Below the pieces are notes generated by a model. That model was not told where the DNA came from, did not search any database, and worked only from the letters and a program-made list of their open reading frames with translations. From Neisseriales bacterium (lineage in GTDB: Bacteria > Pseudomonadota > Gammaproteobacteria > Burkholderiales > UBA11063), in assembly GCA_008017155.1 (NCBI GenBank), contig SSGX01000018.1:25989-89988 (forward strand): 64,000 nucleotides of DNA, in the 5' to 3' direction. The translations under genes were made by a program, and so were the position numbers. Below are positions 56,065-64,000 of this stretch, piece by piece; within the stretch, counting starts at the first letter, position 1, and each line of letters opens with the position of its first letter.

Positions 56065-56484
56065 ATGCAGTTAACCCTATTCACTGACATTGCTCTAAAA
56101 GCAATCATGTATCTTAAACAATCATCGGATCTCGTAACTATCGATGAAATCGCTGGGAAATTTAATGTACCACGCAATCATCTAATAAAAGTTTTAAATT
56201 TTATGGTTCATCAAAAGTGGATTGGTTCAGTCCGTGGGCGCAATGGGGGATTATTCTATAATTTATCTAGTGATAGCCTAAAGCTCGGTCAGGCAATCAT
56301 GATTTTGGAAAATCGGGAAGAATTACTTGATTGTGATGCCTGTATCCTTCATTCCAATTGTGATCTACGTGGTATGTTACGTGGAGCAATAAATGCATTT
56401 TATGATTATTTGGATCAGTACACATTAAATGATTTAAATGGGCAGCGCACCAGAGCTTTTATAAATTTACTTATAAAAGAATAG
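56065..56484 (+). CDS. nsrR: Rrf2-family iron-sulfur regulator, NsrR-like
   Basis: 139 residues. Winged helix MQLTLFTDIALKAIMYL...VTIDEIAGKFNVPRNHLIKVL, then RGRNGGLFYNL in the wing. Three cysteines at 90, 93 and 99 (LDCDACILHSNCDL) would hold an Fe-S cluster; the first spacing (CX2C) is shorter than in the E. coli NsrR I recall. Divergent from the aox cluster, with NsrR-like operators between. NO damage to the cluster would relieve repression. Gene symbol is by similarity; another Rrf2 subtype cannot be ruled out. Confidence 0.8.
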   Translation: MQLTLFTDIALKAIMYLKQSSDLVTIDEIAGKFNVPRNHLIKVLNFMVHQKWIGSVRGRNGGLFYNLSSDSLKLGQAIMILENREELLDCDACILHSNCDLRGMLRGAINAFYDYLDQYTLNDLNGQRTRAFINLLIKE

Positions 56485-56517
56485 TGGCTGCCCAAGCGCT
56501 ACTTTGAGTGCGATTAA

Positions 56518-58695
<2,178 letters not shown>

Positions 58696-58951
58696 TTATA
58701 TTTAATCGGTGAGAGGATAATTATTACTGATTTATATCTTACCCAGCCAATTAATTTTAATGATGGGCTTGATAGTCAAAAGCTAACTCTCTGATTAAGT
58801 GGTGGGTGTTGGATTTTGGTTTATCTATAGTTTACTGATTTGAAATGGTTAAATTATTTATAATGCTTAAATTGGCTTATTTGGCGCAATGAGGTTTGCT
58901 AAGGTAGGGTATCAGATGATAAAATTAAAAAAATATTATAAGGTGCAGTAA

Positions 58952-60103
58952 ATGAAAAAAATAAGTCTGGTTTTATTATCGCTACTAAGTCTAACTGCTT
59001 GTAATGGTGGTGGTAGCTCTTCAAGTGGTGGTTCGACGACGTACCCACAAGATCCAACTAATAACCTACAATCTGGTTTTCAATGTTTACCATCAGATCT
59101 TCCATCTCTAGACTCTTCTAGCAATAGTGTTAAAATTGCTTATGGAAGTAATTGTCTTGTCGGAGACGTTGGTTCAAATCCAAATAAAGGTCCAGCAATT
59201 CAGTCAGCACTAGAAAGTATGGCGGTTGCCTTGACTAATTCGTCTGGTTACCGCTATTGTACTGGTACTCCGCTAAGTTATAATCCTACAACGGGGATTG
59301 CTTATGTATTAAGTGCGGCACACTGTGTAGTTGGTAATGCTAAACCTGCTAATCAACCAGTTACAGCAAATAACATAACTACTTTCACTAATCAACGTAA
59401 CTATATTAATCAAACATTAAATGCATATGATGGAAGTGGAACAACTGGGACTATTACTGCGATATATATTCCACAACAATATTGCCAAGTGCCTGAATTT
59501 AGCTATGATCCATTAAGTGGTAGCTACTCGTGTGGTGAATTGACTGCTCAAAATGGTGATCTTGCTTTACTTAAGGTTTCTATTGGGGTTGGTAAGTCTT
59601 TAAATGTTAATTCGCAAGTACAGTTAGCACCAAGTAGTTTATCAATGGCTTCTCCGAGCTATATTATGGCATTAGGTTATGGTTATACTAATGTAGCCCC
59701 AAATTATTCTTCTAATACAAGTTTATATTATATAACTTACGAATATTTTGCTGACAATAGTTATCAGGGTAATACTGGCCAATCAGTTATAATGAATGGC
59801 TATTCTCCATACGGATCAAATGCATATTATAGTATTATCTGTAGAGGAGATTCCGGTGGTGGTGATTTCTATTGGGATGGTACACATTGGAATTTAGTTG
59901 GTGCTCATTCCTACGGTTCTAACGCTTGTGGACAGGCTTCTACTAGCTATCCGTATGTTGACCCTTTGACTCCTGGGGCTAATGATGTTTCTGCTGATGT
60001 TCGACCATTTACTAGTCAGCTACAGCAGATTATGGCTCAAGATAGTACGAGCTCAACCGGTTGTAATGCTTCCGTTAGTGGGTTTGTTTGTGCGGCTCCT
60101 TAA
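58952..60103 (+). CDS. Trypsin-like serine protease, lipoprotein
   Basis: 383 residues. Lipobox LTAC followed by NGGGSSSSGGS. Triad: His in LSAAHCVVG, Asp in NGDLALLKV, Ser in CRGDSGGGDFYWDG. The C-terminus (NDVSADVRPFTSQL...FVCAAP) is the intact form of the remnant at 12933. It sits between the two catalase-peroxidase genes. AAGGTG ribosome site. A bidirectional terminator follows. Confidence 0.87.
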   Translation: MKKISLVLLSLLSLTACNGGGSSSSGGSTTYPQDPTNNLQSGFQCLPSDLPSLDSSSNSVKIAYGSNCLVGDVGSNPNKGPAIQSALESMAVALTNSSGYRYCTGTPLSYNPTTGIAYVLSAAHCVVGNAKPANQPVTANNITTFTNQRNYINQTLNAYDGSGTTGTITAIYIPQQYCQVPEFSYDPLSGSYSCGELTAQNGDLALLKVSIGVGKSLNVNSQVQLAPSSLSMASPSYIMALGYGYTNVAPNYSSNTSLYYITYEYFADNSYQGNTGQSVIMNGYSPYGSNAYYSIICRGDSGGGDFYWDGTHWNLVGAHSYGSNACGQASTSYPYVDPLTPGANDVSADVRPFTSQLQQIMAQDSTSSTGCNASVSGFVCAAP

Positions 60104-60122
60104 TATTAGATATACTTGAAAT

Positions 60123-60150
60123 AAAAAATCGGGATATTTCCCGATTTTTT
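60123..60150. terminator. Bidirectional terminator between 58952 and 60149 genes
   Basis: AAAAAATCGGGA, loop TATT, TCCCGATTTTTT: a 12-bp perfect stem flanked by A and T runs. Confidence 0.93.
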
Positions 60151-60568
60151 ATTTATAATAGCTAATGTTTATCTGGTTGCCTTTCAAATTAACTCGTCCG
60201 CTGTCTATGTTACAACAATGATCTATATAAATCTGATTATTTATCTTCTGATTAACCTCATTTGCAACTTGGTTTGCTAGGTCTGACTCATATTTATATG
60301 TAATTTTAATATCTACATTTGGTAAGTTCTTAGTATTTTCAATTATTCTTTCCGATATATCTTTAGCAGTTGGTTCTTTTGGTAATTTATTATTGCGGAA
60401 AAAAACTAGTTTTTTATTTTTAAATACATTACTTTCATCATCTATGTAAATAATTGTGGTTTTCTTTATCTGTATATCATTTGAGTTGTTAGTAGCGTTG
60501 GCACAACCAGTTGCTAATGTAAAAATTGAAGTTGTGATTAACGCACTCACGCTGAGAGTATTTTTCAT
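60149..60568 (-). CDS. Small lipoprotein, unknown
   Basis: 139 residues; lipobox LATGC followed by ANATNNSN. The mature part is Lys/Asn-rich with alternating hydrophobic strands and a pair CC in YIDHCCNIDSG. No family recognised. Its ATG overlaps the thioesterase stop by one base (TAATG), so translation is coupled. The operon ends at the terminator at 60123. Confidence 0.7.
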   Translation of the reverse strand: MKNTLSVSALITTSIFTLATGCANATNNSNDIQIKKTTIIYIDDESNVFKNKKLVFFRNNKLPKEPTAKDISERIIENTKNLPNVDIKITYKYESDLANQVANEVNQKINNQIYIDHCCNIDSGRVNLKGNQINISYYK

Positions 60569-60999
60569 TAAGTTTCCTTTGTCTCATTATGATGCATTTC
60601 CAGTATATGGTTATACTGAGGTGGAGGTAATATACTGCGTCCAGTTGCAAAATCAATCCAGATTACTGTTGCCGTTGCCGTTGCATAGATTAAATCTGGG
60701 ATATTTCTATCTCTTATTATGTGTTCAAGATATATCCTACGCCCAGCTTTATGACTGAAATAGAGTTCAACGACTATTTCTGCAGGGTAGGTAATTGGTC
60801 TTAGGTATTTACAGCCAACTTCGCCGACAATTGGACCAAAAGTTGTTGGGTCAATTATAATATTATGTGATAACAACCAATCAAAACGGCATTCTTGTAA
60901 GTAAGTAAAATAGGTTGCATTATTAACATGGCTAAATGCATCCATGTCATCCCAGCGGATAGTATAAGCTTTGCTATATAATAAGGGTTTAGTGTCCAT
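60568..60999 (-). CDS. Acyl-CoA thioesterase, 4-hydroxybenzoyl-CoA thioesterase (hot-dog) family
   Basis: 143 residues. YTIRWDDMDAFSHVNNATYFTYLQECRFDWL is the hot-dog signature with the catalytic Asp, and the rest (GCKYLRPITYPAEIVVELYF, RIYLEHIIRD) fits the family. Full length. It hydrolyses acyl-CoA in the cytoplasm; chain preference unknown. Divergent from the RidA gene. Confidence 0.85.
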   Translation of the reverse strand: MDTKPLLYSKAYTIRWDDMDAFSHVNNATYFTYLQECRFDWLLSHNIIIDPTTFGPIVGEVGCKYLRPITYPAEIVVELYFSHKAGRRIYLEHIIRDRNIPDLIYATATATVIWIDFATGRSILPPPQYNHILEMHHNETKET

Positions 61000-61073
61000 T
61001 TATATTCCTTTATGAACGGGATTTAATTATAGCGCACTTTATGTTGTTATAGCATATTTTTAAGAGGATGCTC

Positions 61074-61421
61074 ATGCTAATCAATAGAATCGGAACAACA
61101 AGCAGATGGTCTGATGTAATAATTCACAATAATACAGTATATTTGGTGGAGGTACCATCAAATCTTGATGGAAATATTAGCCAACAGACTGAAAATTTGC
61201 TAGCTGCAATAGAAGCGCGCTTAGCTGAAGTTGGTAGTAGCAAAGGCAATATTTTAATGGCAACGATCTATCTTGCTGATATTAATCAGATTGGTGCCTT
61301 CAATGAAATATGGGATGCCTGGCTTCCAGCTGGTACAGCTCCGGTTCGTGCATGTATTGAAGCTAGATTGGCAAATCCAGACTACTTAGTAGAAATCCAG
61401 TTAGTTGCAGCACTGTTATAA
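61074..61421 (+). CDS. RidA family (YjgF/UK114) enamine/imine deaminase
   Basis: 115 residues from ATG 61074, chosen because AGAGG lies 7 bases upstream; an ATG at 61068 overlaps that site. IEARLAEVGSSKGNILMATIYLADINQIGAFNEIWDAWLP and the Arg in APVRACIEARLANPDYLVEIQLVA match RidA, with Arg and Glu of the active site. It trims reactive enamines from amino-acid metabolism. The usual N-terminal YS-A motif is changed. A terminator follows. Confidence 0.85.
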   Translation: MLINRIGTTSRWSDVIIHNNTVYLVEVPSNLDGNISQQTENLLAAIEARLAEVGSSKGNILMATIYLADINQIGAFNEIWDAWLPAGTAPVRACIEARLANPDYLVEIQLVAALL

Positions 61422-61426
61422 ATTAT

Positions 61427-61454
61427 AAAAACATGGTAGTAGCACCATGTTTTT
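61427..61454 (+). terminator. Rho-independent terminator after the ridA-like gene
   Basis: AAAAACATGGT, six-base loop, ACCATGTTTTT. Confidence 0.88.
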
Positions 61455-61485
61455 ATTTAGACGAAGTTTTTAAAGGTTCTATAAG

Positions 61486-63705
61486 TTATTTTTGTAAATC
61501 AAATCTGCCTAACATCATGACCTTATTCCAAGCTTTGACAAAGTCATTGACAAATTTCTGCTCATTACCATTTTCAGCATAAACTTGTGCCACCGCTTTT
61601 AACTCGGAATTAGATCCAAAAATCAAATCAACCGATGAACCTGTCCACTTCTGTTTACCTGTTTGTCTATCATAACCGATATATTCACCATTTTTAGCCG
61701 CTTTTTTCCATGCAGTTGACATATCAAGCAAGTTCACAAAGTAAGCATTATTAAGTTTACCCGGTGTAGCTGTAAATACTCCATCACTAGAGCCTTGGTA
61801 ATTAGTATTTAATACTCGTAAACCACCAATAAGCGCAGTCATCTCCGGCACATTTAGATTAAGCATGCTAGCTTTTTCCACCAATGCCTGTGGTAGTTTA
61901 TTTGGATTTTCACTACCATCAGTATAGTTTATGAACCCATCTGATTTGGTTTTTAGGTAATTTGTAGCTGCAATATCAGTTTGCTCTTGAGTGGCATCAG
62001 TTCTACCCGGAGTAAATGGAACTTGAATATTATAGCCTGCATTTTTAGCTGCTTGCTCAATAGCGGTATTACCACCTAAGACAATCAAATCCGCCAATGA
62101 TACTTTAGTACCATCTTGTTTGCTATTATTGAAATTGGTCTGAATAGCCTTCAATTTTGTTAAAACTTTTGCTAACTGAGCTGGCTCATTTATCGCCCAA
62201 TCTTTCTCTGGAGCAAGGGCTATTCTGCCACCATTTGAACCACCGCGATAATCAGTCTTACGATAAGTTGATGCCGAATCCCATGCGGTTCTAACTAACT
62301 GACTATTCGTAAGTCCAGAACTTAAGATGTCTTTTTTCAGTTGTGCAATATCCTGCGGTGAGACTTGTTTATAATTAGCTTTAGGTAAAGGATCTTGCCA
62401 GATAAAATCTTGCTGTGGAATCCATGGACCCATATATCTTGATTTTGGTCCCATATCACGATGTGTCAGTTTAAACCACGCATTAGCAAAAGCTTTTTGG
62501 AATTCCTGTGGATTTTTGTAAAACTCCTCAGCATATTTATTAAATACCGGATCTTCTTTTAGTGCCAGATCAGTCGTAAACATCATTGGTTTGTGCGTTA
62601 CATCTGATTTATATGCATCAGGAACCATATTTTGTTGAGTAGCATTTGTAGGTGCCCATTGATGAGCTCCACCCGGACTTTTTGTCAATTGCCAGTTTAG
62701 TGTGTATAAATTCCTCAGATAGTCGTAATTCCACATGGTTGGGCTTGATGACCATGCCCCTTCAAGCCCACTACCAATTGCGTCAGCACCTTTACCACTT
62801 TTATAGCTATTTTGCCAACCAAATCCTTGTTGTTCAATTGGAGCTTTGTCTGGCGCTGGACCAACGTATTTATTTGCAGGAGCTGCACCATGCGCTTTAC
62901 CAAAAGCATGTCCACCGGCAATAAGTGCAACAGTTTCTTCATCCGTCATACCCATGCCACCAAATGCCTGGCGAATACCACTAGCAGCTCCGGCACGATC
63001 AGGTTTGCCCTCTGGGCCTTCAGGATTTACATAAATTAAGCCCATTTGTGTAGCAGAAAATGGTTTTAATAGTTTACCATTTTTTACATTCGATGATAAT
63101 ACTTCCGGACTTGCCCCCCAATTAGTATCATCACCTTGCCAATCATCTTCACGCCCAAAAGCAAAACCAATTGGTTTCATCCCCATTGATTCCAGCGAAA
63201 CTGTTCCTGCCAAAACAATCAGATCTGACCATGAAACGGCATTACCATATTTCTGTTTTAATGGCCAGAGTAGTTGACGGGCTTTATCTAAGTTAACATT
63301 ATCTGGCCAGCTATTAAGTGGTGAAAAACGTTGTTGTCCACGATTTGCACCACCACGACCATCAGAGATCCGATAAGTTCCGGCATCATGCCATGATAAA
63401 CGAATAAAGAATGGACCATAATTACCATAGTCAGCTGGCCACCAGTCTTGTGATTGGGTTAATAATGCTTGCATATCTTTTTTCAGCTGATTCACATCAA
63501 GCTTTTTAAATGCTTGGTGATAGTTATAATCTTTATCCATAGGGTTATCTACGGTATTTAAGTTACGTAAAGGGGATAGATCGAGACTTGGTGAAGAGGT
63601 TGTTGAGCTATTATTATTTTTTGGTGAATTACCTTCTGCCATTACATTATTAATAGAGAATAAAATTCCTGCCGATATTAATACTGAAATAGTTTTTCTT
63701 AGCAT
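61486..63705 (-). CDS. katG: Catalase-peroxidase with signal peptide (periplasmic KatG)
   Basis: 739 residues. A type I signal peptide ([23 protein letters not shown], then EGNSPKNN) precedes a Ser/Asn linker, so it is exported, like the plasmid-borne KatP type. Active-site parts are intact: RLSWHDAG (Trp, His), [16 protein letters not shown] (Tyr), [25 protein letters not shown] (Met and proximal His). It differs from the 56518 protein throughout, so it is not a recent local duplicate. AAGGAG precedes the start. An IS982-family element ends 41 bp upstream and may have replaced the native promoter. Confidence 0.92.
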   Translation of the reverse strand: MLRKTISVLISAGILFSINNVMAEGNSPKNNNSSTTSSPSLDLSPLRNLNTVDNPMDKDYNYHQAFKKLDVNQLKKDMQALLTQSQDWWPADYGNYGPFFIRLSWHDAGTYRISDGRGGANRGQQRFSPLNSWPDNVNLDKARQLLWPLKQKYGNAVSWSDLIVLAGTVSLESMGMKPIGFAFGREDDWQGDDTNWGASPEVLSSNVKNGKLLKPFSATQMGLIYVNPEGPEGKPDRAGAASGIRQAFGGMGMTDEETVALIAGGHAFGKAHGAAPANKYVGPAPDKAPIEQQGFGWQNSYKSGKGADAIGSGLEGAWSSSPTMWNYDYLRNLYTLNWQLTKSPGGAHQWAPTNATQQNMVPDAYKSDVTHKPMMFTTDLALKEDPVFNKYAEEFYKNPQEFQKAFANAWFKLTHRDMGPKSRYMGPWIPQQDFIWQDPLPKANYKQVSPQDIAQLKKDILSSGLTNSQLVRTAWDSASTYRKTDYRGGSNGGRIALAPEKDWAINEPAQLAKVLTKLKAIQTNFNNSKQDGTKVSLADLIVLGGNTAIEQAAKNAGYNIQVPFTPGRTDATQEQTDIAATNYLKTKSDGFINYTDGSENPNKLPQALVEKASMLNLNVPEMTALIGGLRVLNTNYQGSSDGVFTATPGKLNNAYFVNLLDMSTAWKKAAKNGEYIGYDRQTGKQKWTGSSVDLIFGSNSELKAVAQVYAENGNEQKFVNDFVKAWNKVMMLGRFDLQK

Positions 63706-63745
63706 TTCATTACTCCTTGCTAAAATTATTCTAAATTATTTCATT

Positions 63746-64000
63746 ACCCGAGTCCTCACTTTTTTATGCTTGAATAAGTGACTTAAGCTGAGTAAACTGA
63801 TCTTTAACAAGTTGGTAATTAAAAAATAACGCAGTCGTATAGGATAATATCTTACGATTAATCCTGCCCAATAAGCCATGAAAGCTCCTAGCTTTAGTGG
63901 CATTAATGCTAAATGATTCGGTTAATTGACTGATACTTGTCTCAATCCTCTTACGAATACTAGTGATTGTATTAGCTAATTTGCCTGAAATTTGCTGCAA
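63746..64000 (-). mobile_element. IS982-family insertion sequence, one end only
   Basis: The terminal repeat ACCCGAGTCCTCACTTTTTT starts at 63746 and matches the relic at 10172. The element continues beyond the right edge. Its transposase reads toward katG. Confidence 0.85.
63764..64000 (-). CDS. IS982-family transposase, C-terminal part
   Basis: 78 codons to the stop at 63764; the 5' part is outside the window. SIRKRIETSISQLTESFSINATKARSFHGLLGRI is the conserved IS982 C-terminal region (the R-K-x-I-E-T motif with the last acidic catalytic residue). The relic at 10172 retains the final 34 codons of the same frame. Confidence 0.85.
   Translation of the reverse strand: MQQISGKLANTITSIRKRIETSISQLTESFSINATKARSFHGLLGRINRKILSYTTALFFNYQLVKDQFTQLKSLIQA

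Noticed and set aside
58740..58830. OxyR-like site upstream of katG (ATAGTCAAAAGCTAA)
   Set aside because: Only one partial half-site; the required second half is not found at the right spacing.

Overview
The window is AT-rich, densely coding bacterial chromosome. It is most likely from a low-GC betaproteobacterium of or near the Neisseriales. The main evidence is the gene order sdhCDAB-sdhE-gltA-sucA-sucB-lpd, which I know from Neisseria and other Betaproteobacteria, together with Gram-negative lipoprotein signals and an SdhE that resembles the Neisseria protein. A species cannot be named from the sequence alone. No tRNA, rRNA or CRISPR array was seen.

Region 1 (1-13.4 kb) is an accessory secretome: lipoproteins and signal-peptide proteins, mostly without recognisable function. 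Exceptions are a cyanovirin-type (CVNH) lectin and a GH18 chitinase. It also holds gene debris (a decayed 3' copy of the 6222-6656 gene, a decayed serine-protease tail) and a 254-bp internally deleted relic of an IS982-family element. Region 2 (13.4-24.5 kb) is transport: two paralogous MFS proteins, an FAD oxidoreductase, a Bcr/CflA exporter, a LysR regulator, a LysE exporter, a Tet-type MFS and MarC. A 17-bp dyad of LysR-site type recurs upstream of five genes in regions 1 and 2. Region 3 (24.5-33.6 kb) has a large lipoprotein, a choloylglycine-hydrolase-family amidase, MurQ, an alpha/beta hydrolase and a large modular chitinase.

Region 4 (33.7-49.4 kb) is the TCA-cycle core. Two features are odd. 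The sdhE frame runs into gltA without a stop codon, and two tandem paralogous membrane-protein genes sit between sucA and sucB. Two trypsin-like lipoprotein proteases, a small membrane protein and a LysR regulator are interspersed before lpd. Region 5 (49.5-54.3 kb) has a six-cysteine 49-residue peptide gene with its own terminator, a two-gene unit beside it, and three PAS/LuxR-type regulators. Region 6 (54.4-64 kb) is nitric oxide and peroxide defence: an alternative oxidase, group III truncated haemoglobin and cupin operon divergent from an NsrR-like Rrf2 regulator, then two KatG enzymes (one cytoplasmic, one with a signal peptide), a third protease, a thioesterase, RidA and the end of an IS982-family transposase.

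The most promising undescribed element is a pair of structured 5' leaders, upstream of the LysR gene (minus strand, 20081-19940) and of the PAS/LuxR gene (plus strand, 50909-50990). They share a long closing stem with compensatory changes, conserved internal-loop bases and a variable-length apical arm. The same 15-bp palindrome lies upstream of both. This looks like a riboswitch-type RNA class I cannot match to a known family.
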